The translations under genes were made by a program, and so were the position numbers. Of a stretch of DNA of 64,000 nt, positions 9,458-19,900 are shown in pieces. Each line of letters begins with the position of its first letter. Position 1 is the first letter of the stretch. The notes beneath the pieces are model-generated. The model worked only from the letters and a program-made list of their open reading frames with translations. It did not search any database and had not been told where the DNA came from. Source of the stretch: Comamonas thiooxydans (GTDB lineage Bacteria; Pseudomonadota; Gammaproteobacteria; Burkholderiales; Burkholderiaceae_C); contig NZ_AP026738.1 of the NCBI RefSeq assembly GCF_002157685.2, forward strand, positions 5,022,001 through 5,086,000. Direction: 5' to 3'.

Positions 9458-10518
9458 GCAGCCATTTCTGCCGGTTCGTCCAGCCCGCTGCTTGGTTCAG
9501 CAGCGGCCGTGGCCACCGGGATCCGCTCCATCTGCTGCCCCAGGGCATCCAGATAGTCGGCCACGGCCTGCCATTGCACCGCACAGTCCTCAATAGTGTT
9601 GATGTGTTTTCTGAACTCTTCCCCGCCCGGCAGCGCTCGCAGATACCACGCAATATGCTTGCGGGCGCTGCGCACGCCGGTTCCCTCGCCATACAGGCTG
9701 TAGTGATCTTGCAAATGTTCGAGCAGCAGACGACGCAGCTCGGCCACCAGGGGGGGAGCCAGATGCTCGCCGGTGGCCAGAAAGTGCGCGATCTCGCGAA
9801 AGATCCACGGTCTGCCCTGGGCTGCACGGCCGACCATGATGGCATCCGCCCCCGTATAGGCCAGCACATCGCGGGCTTTTTCAGGGCTGTTGACATCGCC
9901 ATTGGCCACCACGGGCACTTTGACGGCCTGCTTGACGGCCGCAATCGTGTCGTACTCGGCAAAGCCCTTGTAGCCTTGCTCGCGCGTGCGGCCGTGCACG
10001 GTCAGCATCTGGATGCCGACATCTTCAAACTGGCGCGCCAGCAGAACTGCGTTCTTGTGCGTATCGCACCAGCCGGTGCGCATCTTCAGGGTGACGGGCA
10101 CGTTGTAGGGACGTGCGGCCTCCACCACGGCCTGGGCAATTTCCACGGCCAGCGGCTCGTTCTGCATCAGGGCGGAGCCCGCCCATTTGTTGCAGACCTT
10201 CTTGGCCGGGCAGCCCATGTTGATGTCTATGATCTGCGCGCCGCGCTCGATGTTGTAGATGGCAGCCTCGGCCATCATGGGCGCTTCGGTGCCGGCAATC
10301 TGGACCGAGATCGGCCCAGGCTCGCCTTCATGGTTGGCGCGGCGACTGGTCTTGAGACTGTTCCACAAGTCCTTGCGGCTGGTCACCATCTCGCTGACCG
10401 CGTAACCGGCCCCCAGTGCCTTGCACAGCTGACGAAACGGCCGGTCCGTCACACCCGCCATGGGAGCGACAAACAGACGATTTGCCAATGGAATATGACC
10501 AATGTGCAGGGCGGGCAT
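9454..10518 (-). CDS. dusB: tRNA-dihydrouridine synthase B
   Basis: FMN-dependent reductase that makes dihydrouridine in tRNA. The ATG at 10518 (MPALHIGHIPL) gives 354 aa. Dus signatures are APMAGVTDRPFRQ, the catalytic-cysteine motif NMGCPAKKVCNKWAGSALM, KMRTGWCDTHKN, TVHGRTREQGYKG, VVANGDVNSPEKA and MVGRAAQGRPWIF. It is the first gene of the dusB-fis operon. Confidence 0.96.
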   Translation of the reverse strand: MPALHIGHIPLANRLFVAPMAGVTDRPFRQLCKALGAGYAVSEMVTSRKDLWNSLKTSRRANHEGEPGPISVQIAGTEAPMMAEAAIYNIERGAQIIDINMGCPAKKVCNKWAGSALMQNEPLAVEIAQAVVEAARPYNVPVTLKMRTGWCDTHKNAVLLARQFEDVGIQMLTVHGRTREQGYKGFAEYDTIAAVKQAVKVPVVANGDVNSPEKARDVLAYTGADAIMVGRAAQGRPWIFREIAHFLATGEHLAPPLVAELRRLLLEHLQDHYSLYGEGTGVRSARKHIAWYLRALPGGEEFRKHINTIEDCAVQWQAVADYLDALGQQMERIPVATAAAEPSSGLDEPAEMAA

Positions 10519-10674
10519 GGAGAGAATTTGGTTTCTGCGGCAGGCAATGTCTGGCACAGACCGGGCGCTGGAAAAGAGAGGGGGCAATTATACCTGCTCA
10601 AATTTTCAGCAAAACCAAACTCCATGCATCACCCTGCGAGGCAAGTCACTATCGGGCAATGCACCACTGGCGTC

Positions 10675-11463
10675 TCAGTTTTTACGCACCGGCATATCAA
10701 AGTACTGCTCGGGATAGGGCTCGCTGACCAGCGTGTAATGCCACCACTCCTCTGGCAGGTTCTTCCAGCCATTGCGCTGCATCAGGCTGCGCAGCCAGCG
10801 GCGGTTGTGCTGCACATCGGGCGATTGCTGGGCATTGTCGGTATGCGACTGCTCGTCAAAGAGATCGAAGGGCGTTCCCATGTCCACTTCGATACCGTCG
10901 GCCAACGGCCCACGCACCAGCTTTCCGGCCCGCTTGGCATCCACCACCAGCAGCGTCATGTCCACGGTGCTGGCACGGCTGTGACCCGATTTCTCGGCGA
11001 TGTAGCCACGCTTGAAGAGCTCGCTCTTGGGCACGCGCGGGTAATACATGTCCTTGTTTTTCTGATCGGCCATATCGCGACCCCAGCGCACAAAGTCGTC
11101 AACGGCCGCCTGGGGTCGGTAACAGTCATAGACCTTCAGAGCCAGCCCCTGTCCAGCCAGTTCCTTCTGAACAGCTGCCAGAGATTCGGCAGCCACGCGG
11201 CTGAGCCAGCAAACCCCGGCTTCATAGCCAGCCACGGGGCGGCCCATGAAGTTGTGCTTGGAGACATAGCGCATGTCCTGCTTGATGCCGGGCGCCAACG
11301 TCGCCAGCGGCACCAGATCGGCAGCCACCGTGACCGCTGGTTTGGCGTCAGACGGCGCGATGGTCCTTATGTTCGGTGCGCAACCAGCTATCAAAAGCAA
11401 AGCAACCGCCAGGCCTGCTGCCTGACTCGATCGCATCATTTTTTTTAGAGGGCTGAAAGCCAT
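10675..11463 (-). CDS. VanX/DdpX-family D-Ala-D-Ala dipeptidase, lipoprotein
   Basis: Zinc D,D-dipeptidase of peptidase family M15D that cleaves D-Ala-D-Ala. The zinc motif SGHSRASTVDMTLL (SxHxxxxxxD) and the catalytic Glu/His in EEWWHY are present, as are the substrate-side residues YDCYRPQAAVD. I choose the ATG at 11463: it is preceded by GGGAG five bases upstream and gives a lipoprotein signal ending in IAGC (Cys28), 262 aa. The likely role is turnover of released cell-wall dipeptide. No vanHA genes are nearby, so glycopeptide resistance is not implied. Confidence 0.88.
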   Translation of the reverse strand: MAFSPLKKMMRSSQAAGLAVALLLIAGCAPNIRTIAPSDAKPAVTVAADLVPLATLAPGIKQDMRYVSKHNFMGRPVAGYEAGVCWLSRVAAESLAAVQKELAGQGLALKVYDCYRPQAAVDDFVRWGRDMADQKNKDMYYPRVPKSELFKRGYIAEKSGHSRASTVDMTLLVVDAKRAGKLVRGPLADGIEVDMGTPFDLFDEQSHTDNAQQSPDVQHNRRWLRSLMQRNGWKNLPEEWWHYTLVSEPYPEQYFDMPVRKN

Positions 11464-11618
11464 TCCTACTCCCATTGATCTGGCGTTACCGGATAACACC
11501 TGTTTACGCATTTGGATAAGAAACCATATATCAACAGCCTGCAACTATGGCCGATGACTGAGAAATGACAGGATGCAAAGTTCAGGGAATTGAGCGACCC
11601 GCCTAAACTAGCCGCCCT

Positions 11619-12140
11619 ATGGAAGCGTGGATACATCAGTTGCTGCAATGGCTGGCCCTGCCGGAGTTGGGCCTTAGCACCGTGTTTGTCGTGGCCCTGG
11701 TCTCGGCCACCCTGCTGCCGCTGGGCTCTGAGCCCGTGGTGGCCGCACTGGTCTCAGCCAACCCCGATCTGTTCTGGCCCGCCATTGTGGTCGCCACGGC
11801 GGGCAACACGCTGGGTGGGGCCATCAGTTGGTGGATGGGGCTGGCCGCCAACCAGGCCTGGAACAAGGCCAAAGAGCTGCGCCGACATGGAGAGCCGCCG
11901 CCCCAGAACATGCACCACAAGTCACGCTGGAACCGCATCGCCCGTTACTGGCTGCGCAAATACGGCGCCAAGGCCTGCCTGCTGAGCTGGCTGCCCGTCG
12001 TCGGCGACCCGCTATGCGCGGTCGCCGGCTGGGTGCGCCTGCCTTTCTGGCCCTGCGTCGCCTATATGGCAGTTGGAAAATTCCTGCGCTATGCCTTGAT
12101 GACGGCAGGCCTGCACCAGATCATCCTGCGGTTTTTCTAG
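11619..12140 (+). CDS. YqaA/DedA-family (VTT) membrane protein
   Basis: 173-aa inner-membrane protein of the YqaA branch of the SNARE-associated/VTT family. Recognisable are the re-entrant segment with LPLGSEPVVAALVSANP, the glycine motif GNTLGGAISWWMG, a basic cytoplasmic loop and SWLPVVGDPLCAVAGWVRLP. Family members are linked to membrane homeostasis and lipid scrambling, but the exact role of YqaA is not established. It is convergent with the porin gene, with one base between the stops. Confidence 0.82.
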   Translation: MEAWIHQLLQWLALPELGLSTVFVVALVSATLLPLGSEPVVAALVSANPDLFWPAIVVATAGNTLGGAISWWMGLAANQAWNKAKELRRHGEPPPQNMHHKSRWNRIARYWLRKYGAKACLLSWLPVVGDPLCAVAGWVRLPFWPCVAYMAVGKFLRYALMTAGLHQIILRFF

Positions 12141-12141
12141 A

Positions 12142-13572
12142 TCAGAACTCGGTGTGCAAACGCACAGCCAGTGCGTTGATGGGCCCACGGTCCGCGTTGT
12201 ATGCAGGGTTGCGGATATGCTGCCAGTCAAAGCTGATGCTGGATTGCTTGCTGATCCCCACGCTGTAGAACATCTCGAGAATATTCTCGGGCTTGTAGTT
12301 CAGACGCCCGTCACCAATGAATGCCCCCACCCCGCCCTCTGCCAGATACTGACGGTGTGAGGACGAGAGGAAATTGCGCGCCACGCCTATGCCCAGCGTA
12401 TCGCTCGCCCGTCCCCATTTGCGCCCCTGGATCAGCAGACCCGCAGAAAGAGAGCGGTCGATTTCCGTGAAGGCATAGATTTCCGTCTTGCCATCCGCCC
12501 AGCTGCCACGAGCGAAAAGACCCACGTCATCACTCAACGCCTGCTCCAGGTTGATGCCGAAGCCGTGCTTGCTTCTGGCACCATAGCGTGCAACATTCAG
12601 ATCCGGCACCGCCCCGGTCTGCGCCGCCAGGTTGAGTGCATCGTCATAGCGCGTCATCACGGCGTGGTTGCGGAAGACCAAAGCGCGCAACTTTCCCGGC
12701 TGGCCCGCCAGGGTGTGTGCATGGGCTACTTCCAGCTGGTCGCCGTAGTGTTTGAAAATTCGATAGTCCAGCGGCTGGCCGTTGGGCTCCTTGGGCTGGA
12801 TGAAGCGACCGAAGCGCACCTCCCAGTCGTCGTGAAACCACTCCAGCACCGCCCCCCAGCTGTAACCTCTGGCATCTGCGGCATAGTCAAACGCGCCTTG
12901 AGTCATCAGCGACCAGTTCATGAACTGCGTGCGCGGATCATGGCTGTAGCGGTTGTCGTCAAAGATATCGATGACCGCCAGATTGCCCACCGTGAGCACA
13001 GTACGACGCCTGTCCACCATGCCCGCCAACTGCCTTGCCTCTGACTCCACCGCCTCTTGCTCACCGCCATGACTCCAGGTCTGGCGCAAGAATGCTCGGG
13101 CGCGATAGAGCTTCAATCTTGCTCCCGAAGTTTTGGCCAATTCCCCATTGGTAAAGCCACCCAGGCCTGCCAGTCCCGACAGAGGAATGCCCTGCGCGCC
13201 TTCCAGATCAAGATAGACCTCCCCTCCGGCCCATGGACGGTATCCGAGAGATGCAGTGGTCGTGAAGGAGTAGCTGCGCTCGCGCCCTGGCAACAGGCTT
13301 TTCTCTCCGGTATAGGGTGCAGAAAAGGACGGCTTGCGCTGCCAGACATAGGTGGCTTGGAACTTGGCATTCCACTTCTCAGGCTCTGTGCCTCCCCCAC
13401 GCGCATCAGTTGCTGACGCTGCTGCAGAGGCTTCTTCACTGCCTGCACGGACTGGCTCTGCACTCTGCTGCGCATGAGCAGTCAGCCCCCATATCATGCA
13501 CAAGGACATCAAACTGCCCGTGCAAAGCTTGCCGAAACCAATTTTGTTATTGAATGTTCTTTGCTGACGCAT
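12142..13572 (-). CDS. OprB-type carbohydrate-selective outer-membrane porin
   Basis: 476 aa from the ATG at 13572, starting with a cleavable signal peptide ending AHAQ. The mature protein has the alternating pattern of a beta-barrel and the OprB features WNAKFQATYVWQ, SLGYRPWAGGEVYLDLEGAQG, FDDNRYSHDPRTQFMNWSL and a C-terminal Phe (VRLHTEF) for BAM insertion. OprB porins give facilitated uptake of sugars or other small polar nutrients. It lies just downstream of a kinase/regulator pair on the same strand, so it may be that system's target (inference). Confidence 0.85.
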   Translation of the reverse strand: MRQQRTFNNKIGFGKLCTGSLMSLCMIWGLTAHAQQSAEPVRAGSEEASAAASATDARGGGTEPEKWNAKFQATYVWQRKPSFSAPYTGEKSLLPGRERSYSFTTTASLGYRPWAGGEVYLDLEGAQGIPLSGLAGLGGFTNGELAKTSGARLKLYRARAFLRQTWSHGGEQEAVESEARQLAGMVDRRRTVLTVGNLAVIDIFDDNRYSHDPRTQFMNWSLMTQGAFDYAADARGYSWGAVLEWFHDDWEVRFGRFIQPKEPNGQPLDYRIFKHYGDQLEVAHAHTLAGQPGKLRALVFRNHAVMTRYDDALNLAAQTGAVPDLNVARYGARSKHGFGINLEQALSDDVGLFARGSWADGKTEIYAFTEIDRSLSAGLLIQGRKWGRASDTLGIGVARNFLSSSHRQYLAEGGVGAFIGDGRLNYKPENILEMFYSVGISKQSSISFDWQHIRNPAYNADRGPINALAVRLHTEF

Positions 13573-13752
13573 TGACCGCTCCTGGCGAACCCGCCATTGT
13601 GAACTGGCTAACCCGCACATGCTCCAGAAAATTCATGCGTAATCTTTACATGGAAACCGACACGAACAATTTTTACGTTCGCCGTACAAGCACCCGCGAC
13701 ACCTGCTGCACACGCGAAGTGACCGCCCGGCAGGCCAGACATGTGGCTACCA

Positions 13753-14400
13753 TCAGCGGATGCTCAGCTTCTCCAGCATGCGCACCAGCTCGGCAACCGA
13801 GCCAGCTTCCATCTTGCGCATGGCTTGAGATCGCCTGACTTTGATGGTAATTTCGCTGACATCCAGCTCTCCCGCGATCTGCTTGTTGAGCATGCCTCGC
13901 ACCACGCCAGTCAACACCGACTGCTCCCCACTGGACAGCGAATTCCAACGCGAACGCAACTCCAGCAACTGCCCATCCTGCACACGGCGCTGGCGATCAA
14001 GGGCAATACCTTGCTGTATGGCATCCAGCAAATCCTGATCGCGAAACGGCTTGGTCAGAAACTCTATGGCCCCGGTCTTCATGGCCTCCACGCTCATGGG
14101 AATATCGCCATGGCCGGTGATGAAGATGGTAGGAAAACGCAGCCCCTGCTCCAGCATCTGGCGCCTGAACTCCATACCGCTCTGGCCCGGCATGCGGATG
14201 TCCAGCACCAAGCAGGCCGGCCCCTCGGGCGGGCTCAGCTCCAGATGGGCGAGAAAGTCGCGCGTCGCGCCGAAGGCAGACACGACCAGTCCCACGGAGA
14301 GAAGCAAATCCTCGATGGCCGCGCGCACCGAGGCGTCGTCATCAATCACATACACGGTTTCGAGCTCAGCCAAGCTTGTGTCCTCCTGATGCGGGATCAC
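13753..14400 (-). CDS. FixJ/NarL-type response regulator
   Basis: 215 aa. The receiver domain has VYVIDDDASVRAAIEDLL (acidic pocket), the phospho-acceptor Asp in LVLDIRMPGQSGMEF, T in FITGHGDIPMSVEAMKTGA and K in EFLTKPF. The C-terminal LuxR HTH is LSSGEQSVLTGVVRGMLNKQIAGELDVSEITIKVRRSQAMRKM interrupted only by normal variation; the usual H in KVHR is an R here. Its start overlaps the kinase gene by 35 bases, so the two are co-translated partners. Confidence 0.93.
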   Translation of the reverse strand: MIPHQEDTSLAELETVYVIDDDASVRAAIEDLLLSVGLVVSAFGATRDFLAHLELSPPEGPACLVLDIRMPGQSGMEFRRQMLEQGLRFPTIFITGHGDIPMSVEAMKTGAIEFLTKPFRDQDLLDAIQQGIALDRQRRVQDGQLLELRSRWNSLSSGEQSVLTGVVRGMLNKQIAGELDVSEITIKVRRSQAMRKMEAGSVAELVRMLEKLSIR

Positions 14401-15466
14401 CCGAGGCGACGAGAGCCGCGATGGTCACATGAAACACGGCGCCGCTGTGCCCGTCCTCGCGCTCTGTGGCCCAGATGCGGCCACCGTTGGTCTCGGCCAT
14501 GTGGCGACTGATGCTCAGCCCCAGACCCATGCCCTCACGCTTGGTGCTCCAGAAGGCATCGAACAAATGGCTTTTGGCCAGCGGCGACAGCCCCTCTCCC
14601 GCATCGGTGACTGTCAGCACCAGTTGCTGGCCCAAGGCCTGGGTAGCCACGGCAATGCGCCGCTGCACGGCCGGCGTTTCCTGCATGGCGTCCATGGCGT
14701 TGAGCAGCAGATTGCCCAGCACCTGCAAAAACTGCACTCGGTCGCACCAGGCCGGCGCCAGACCCGGCGCCAGTTGCAGGTCCATGGCAATGGCGCGCTG
14801 GTTCAGGTCCGCGCCCGACAGATTCACCATCTCGCGCACTGCCTCGTTGAGATCGAACTTCTGCTTGCTCGGTGCCTCGCCGCGCGCCATGGAGCGGATA
14901 CGCGCAATGACCTCGCTGGCGCGCCGCGCATCGCCCAGGATACGCTCCAGCGCCTGGCCGGCTTTTTCGAGATTCGGTGGCTGCTGAGCCAGCCAGCGCT
15001 GGCTGGCATTGCCGCTGGTGACGATGGCGGCCAGCGGCTGGTTGACCTCATGGGCGATCGAGGCCGTCACCTGTCCCAGGCTGGTGGCCTGAGTGATGCG
15101 CAGCAACTGGGTCTGTGCTGCGTGGGCCGCATTCTGGGCGGCCACCATCTTCAGGCCCAGATAGGCCGTGATAACGATGGCCAGGACGCTGATGCCCGTG
15201 TTGATGAGTCCAGTGCGGTAGGCCCCGGCCGGCGTCAGCGCAAAGCTGGCCAGGGTGAGCGCTATGCACAGCGCCGTGGTGCCTATCACCAGGCGCGGGC
15301 TGAACCAGCGCACCGCCACAAGGATGACGGCCGTGTGGAACACGGCCGCGGCCACCGCGTACTCGGTCAGCGTATCCAGCGCGAAGATGGCTGCCATGGT
15401 CGCTGCCATGCCGGCCAGGATCAGGGCCCGGCGCAGATGCAGAAAGCGTTGCGGTTTGGCTGTCAT
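14366..15466 (-). CDS. Membrane sensor histidine kinase
   Basis: 366 aa. The N-terminal 120 residues hold about four membrane helices with little periplasmic sequence, so the signal is probably sensed in or near the membrane. The HisKA box is TASIAHEVNQPLAAIVTSGNA (NtrB/FixL-like HEVNQPL), followed by the N box LLLNAMDAM, G1 VTDAGEGL, the F box and G2 GMGLGLSISRHMAE. It pairs with the overlapping FixJ-type regulator. It lies 87 bases downstream of the czcC-like gene but is not of the CzcS type. Confidence 0.92.
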   Translation of the reverse strand: MTAKPQRFLHLRRALILAGMAATMAAIFALDTLTEYAVAAAVFHTAVILVAVRWFSPRLVIGTTALCIALTLASFALTPAGAYRTGLINTGISVLAIVITAYLGLKMVAAQNAAHAAQTQLLRITQATSLGQVTASIAHEVNQPLAAIVTSGNASQRWLAQQPPNLEKAGQALERILGDARRASEVIARIRSMARGEAPSKQKFDLNEAVREMVNLSGADLNQRAIAMDLQLAPGLAPAWCDRVQFLQVLGNLLLNAMDAMQETPAVQRRIAVATQALGQQLVLTVTDAGEGLSPLAKSHLFDAFWSTKREGMGLGLSISRHMAETNGGRIWATEREDGHSGAVFHVTIAALVASGDPASGGHKLG

Positions 15467-15553
15467 GGCATGCAGGGCGGATCTCAGAGCGTGAAAGACC
15501 GTTGATTGTGGCTCAAGATGCGCGCACGCCAGCCCTGCCCGCCTACTCCATCA

Positions 15554-16879
15554 TCACAACGCGGGTCGCTGGCCTATGCTCAGTTGCAGATCGACTGTTG
15601 CCTTGGCCAGGTCAGCATTGGCCTGTAGATAGCCGAGGTAGGCATCATCGGCCGAGCGCTGGGCCGACAGCAGCTCCAGCAACGAAGCCTGGCCGTGACG
15701 ATAGGACAGTCGGATGCTCTCGAGCACGCGCTGCGCATCCGCCAGCACATTGCTGCGATAGCGCTCCACGTTCTCCTGCGCCGCCGCGAACCGGAAGTAG
15801 GCGGAGCGCACGTCAGCCTCGGCCTTGTGCTGCGACTGCTGCAGCCCCAGCATGGCCTGGGTCACGATGGCCTCTGCCTGCAGCACCTCACCGCGGTTCA
15901 GGCGCGAGAACGGGATGGGCACGCTCACCGAGACCGACAACATGCGCGAGCGGCTGCTCGCATCGAAGACATTGCCTTGGGCATCCATACCCGCAGACGT
16001 GGCAGGTATGGCGGTCAATCCCACGGCCAGCGTGGGATTGACCCAGCGGTTGGCCTGGGCCAGGCCGGCATTGTCGCGCGCATTGTCCAGCGTGGCCTGG
16101 GCCACGCGCACATCACTGCGCACATGCAGGGCCTGGGTCACCAGGACATCGATGCTCTTGTCGTTCGCAAAGGGCTGGAAATCGCATTGCAGCTCGTCGG
16201 AGCCAAAGACCTCCAGGAGCTTGCGCCCCAGCGGCACGCTCAGGGCCAGACGCGAGGTCTGGGCATCGGCGCGCGCCTGCGTCACGTCGGCCTGGAACTG
16301 GTCGCGCTCCACGCGCGACTGCCGCCACTCAACGGTGCCGACGTCGCCGGCCTTGCGTCGCACCTCGTTGGCCTTGACTACATCGGACAGAGCATTGAGC
16401 GTCTGCTCCTTGCGCTCCAGCGCCTCGCGGTCGCGGCAGGCCTGTGTGAAGTCCTGGGCCGCATCGGAGAACAGCTGGATGCGGAATCCCTCGACCTCAG
16501 CCTCGGCCAGCCGCACCTGGCTGCGTGCGGCGCGAATGCGAGCCGAGCGCTTGCCGCCGGTCTCCAGCTCCATGCTGAGTTCATAGGTCCGGTTCTGCGG
16601 CCTCGGCAGGCCGCTATTGACCTGCTCGCGCGCAGCTCCCAGCGAGAGCTGGGGATCGGGTCGTATGCCCGCGATGCCGACGCCAGCCCGGGCTGACACC
16701 ACGTTCTGTTGCTGGGATTGCAGGTCCAGGCTGTGCTGCTCGACAGCGCTCAGATAGTCGCTGAAGCGCAGCCCGGCTGCGGCAGGCTGCGCCGCGGCCT
16801 GGGCCAATGCCGTGCCACCCAGGCCCAGCGCCGCCAGCAGCAGAGCCAGGCGCTTGAGGGAAAGAAAGGAAAATTGCAT
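15554..16879 (-). CDS. czcC: Outer-membrane channel of heavy-metal efflux (CzcC/TolC family)
   Basis: 441 aa with a signal peptide ending AQA and two repeated outer-membrane efflux domains rich in coiled-coil helices (SVSVPIPFSRLNRGEVLQAEA in the second repeat). It forms the exit duct of a tripartite RND pump. It is the last gene of a B-A-C operon, 38 bases after the inner-membrane pump gene. Confidence 0.88.
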   Translation of the reverse strand: MQFSFLSLKRLALLLAALGLGGTALAQAAAQPAAAGLRFSDYLSAVEQHSLDLQSQQQNVVSARAGVGIAGIRPDPQLSLGAAREQVNSGLPRPQNRTYELSMELETGGKRSARIRAARSQVRLAEAEVEGFRIQLFSDAAQDFTQACRDREALERKEQTLNALSDVVKANEVRRKAGDVGTVEWRQSRVERDQFQADVTQARADAQTSRLALSVPLGRKLLEVFGSDELQCDFQPFANDKSIDVLVTQALHVRSDVRVAQATLDNARDNAGLAQANRWVNPTLAVGLTAIPATSAGMDAQGNVFDASSRSRMLSVSVSVPIPFSRLNRGEVLQAEAIVTQAMLGLQQSQHKAEADVRSAYFRFAAAQENVERYRSNVLADAQRVLESIRLSYRHGQASLLELLSAQRSADDAYLGYLQANADLAKATVDLQLSIGQRPAL

Positions 16880-16917
16880 GGTGCATCCAAGTTTGTAGGT
16901 ATTGCGCGGACCCGAAC

Positions 16918-19900
16918 TCAGGGGGCCATGCGCTCCGCAGTGGCGGTGGGAACGGGGGCTGCGTCCTCGTCGTCGAGCTCCCCGCGCTCGGCCGCTCGCC
17001 GGCGCTTTCGCTCAAGCGCACGCTGGGCACGCAGCTCGACCACGTAATAGAGATTGGGTAGCAGCAGCAAGGTAAGCAAGGTGGCGCTGGCCAGACCGCA
17101 GACCACCACAGTGGCCAGTGGCCGCTGCACATCACTACCCAGGCCCGTAGCAAGCATGGCCGGCATGAGACCGAAGGCTGCCACCGTGGCCGTCATCAGC
17201 ACCGGACGCATACGGCTCGATGCCCCCTCGAGCACAGCATCGCGCAACTCCAGACCGTCCTCGCGACGCAGGCGGTTGATCTGCGAAACCATGAGCACGC
17301 CCGACAGCACGGCCACACCGAACAGCGCGATGAAACCCACGGCACTCGAGACATTGAGCGTCATGCCACGCAGATGCAGTCCGGCAAAGCCGCCGATCAT
17401 GGCCAGCGGCACCACGCCCAGCACCAGCAGCGGCTGGCGCAGATTGCCGAACTCGCCGAACAGCAGCACCAGCATGATGCCCAGCGTCAGTGGCAGGATG
17501 ACCAGCAACCGTGCCTCGGCACGCTGCAGGTTCTCGAACTGGCCGCCCCACTCGATATGGGTCTTCTGGTGGTCGTACTGGAGCTGGGCATCGAGAGCCT
17601 CATGCGCATCCTTGAGGAAGCCCGCGAGATCACGGCCGCGCACATTGAGCTTGACCAGGATGTGGCGCTCGCCGCCCTCGCGCACGATCACGCTCTGGCC
17701 CACCGTGGTGCTGATGCGCGCCACATCGGCCAACGGCACCTGGGCGCCATTGGCAGCAGCCAGACGCAGCGCACCTATGGCTTCGGGGTCGCTGCGAGTA
17801 CCGGGCGCGAAGCGCACCGTCATGTCGTAGCTGCGTTCACCCACGTAGAGCTGGCCTATGGAGGCCCCGCCCACGCCCGTGGAGATCAGCTGGGCCACAT
17901 CGGCCGCGTTGATGCCGTAGCGCGCGGCAGCCGCTCGGTCCAGGTCTATACGCAGATTGGGCAGCGGCGGCTCGATGTCCACGGCCACATCGGCCGCACC
18001 GGGCACCTTGGACAGAATGCCCACCATCTCGTCGGCCACGCGCCGGTCCTCGCTCAGGTCCTGGCCGTAGACCTTCACGGTCAGATCGCTGTGCGCACCC
18101 GAGAGCTTGTCCTGCACGCCGTCGATCATGGGCTGCATGAAGCCCACGGTATAGCCAGGCATCCTCGCGAAGTGCTCGGCCATCTTGGCGATCAGTTGCT
18201 GCTTGTTCAGGCCCGACTTCCATTGATCGTAAGGATGCAGGCCCACGCTGGCCTCGATGTGCGAAGGCGTCCAGTAATCGGTACCGTCGTCGTTGCGTCC
18301 AGTCTGGGTCACGATATAGGACACCTCGGGGAACTCCAGCGTGGCCCGACGCAGCTCGTCGGCCATGTCGCGGGCTTTGTCCAGCGTGATGCCGGGAGGC
18401 ATCTGCACCTGCAGCCAGATCGAGCCCTCGTCCAGATAAGGCAGGAAGTCGCGGCCTATGGTGCCGGCCAGCAGCACCAGCGCTACCATCGCCGCCGTCA
18501 CGGCCCCTACCAGCCAGCGCATCTGCCCCACAGCGTCACTGAGAAAGCGGTCATAGCGCTTTCCCAGCCAGTGCAGCACGGGGTTGTGGAAGATCTTGCG
18601 CGGACGGCGAAACGCCATCCAGGCCAGGCCCGGCGTGAGCAGCAGCGCCACGGCCAGCGCTCCCACCAGGGCCGCCCCCACGGCACTGGCCATGGGCGAA
18701 AACAGCTTGTACTCGATGCGCTCGAAGCCGAACAGCGGCAGATAGGCAGCGGCGATCACGCACATGCCGAAGAAGATGGGGCGTGCCACCTGCAGCGTGG
18801 CAGAGATGGCGTCACGCGGCGTCAAGGGCTTGTCCTCCTGGGCCTCGCGGCGACGCAGAATGTTCTCGACCACGACCACGGCACCGTCCACCAAAATGCC
18901 GAAATCTATGGCTCCCAGCGACAACAGATTTGCCGGAATCCTGGCGTGATGCATGAACACAAAGGCCAGGAGCAGCGCCATGGGAATCGTCAGCGCCACG
19001 ATCAGCGCCGCGCGCGGGCTGCCGAGGAACAGCAGCAGCACCAGGGTCACGACGATCATGCCTTCGGCCAGGGTCTTGCCCACGGTATGCGTGGTGCGCT
19101 CAATCAGCGTGGTGCGGTCCAGATAGGGCACGACTTTGACGTCGGGCGGCAGCAGCTTCTCGTTGAGCTCCTTCACCGCGGCATGGATGCCTTCCAGCGC
19201 CTTGGAGGGGTTCGCGTCCTTGAGCAGCAGCACGATGCCTTCCAGCGTGTCGGAGTTGTCGTCCTTGCCCAGAATGCCGCGGCGCTCCACATTGCCATAG
19301 GTCAGGCGTCCCAGGTCCTTGACCAGAATCGGCGTGCCGTTGTCCGAGGTCTTGACCACCACATTGCCCATGTCGTCGAGCGATCTCAGCAGGCCCACGC
19401 CGCGCACTACATAGGAGACTTCGCCACGGTCTATGACGCTGCCGCCGCCGCTGGCGTTGTTGGCATTGAGGGCATCGATCACCTGGGACAGGGTCAGCCC
19501 GTACTGCAGCAGGCGCGCGGGGTCGAGTTCGAGCATGAACTGCGTGGTCAGGCCGCCGAAATTCGTCACATCCACCACGGACTGTGCTTTCTTGAGGCGC
19601 GGAATCACCACCCACTGCTGCAGCTCGGACAACTCGCGCAGGCTGTGTGTGGAGCTTTCCAGCGTATAGCGGTAGACCTCGCCCGTGGGCGAGCTGTAGG
19701 GGTCGAGCGCAGCGCGCGCGCCATAGGGAAGATCGACCTCGTCCATGCGCTCCTTGAGGCGCTGACGCGCCCAGTAGCCGTCGACCCCGTCCTCGAACAC
19801 GACGGTGATCAGCGACAGGCCGAACAGGCTGCGCGAACGCAGCACATGCATGGCCGGTGTGGCCAGCAGCGCACGCTCCAGCGGAATCGTGATCTGCTGC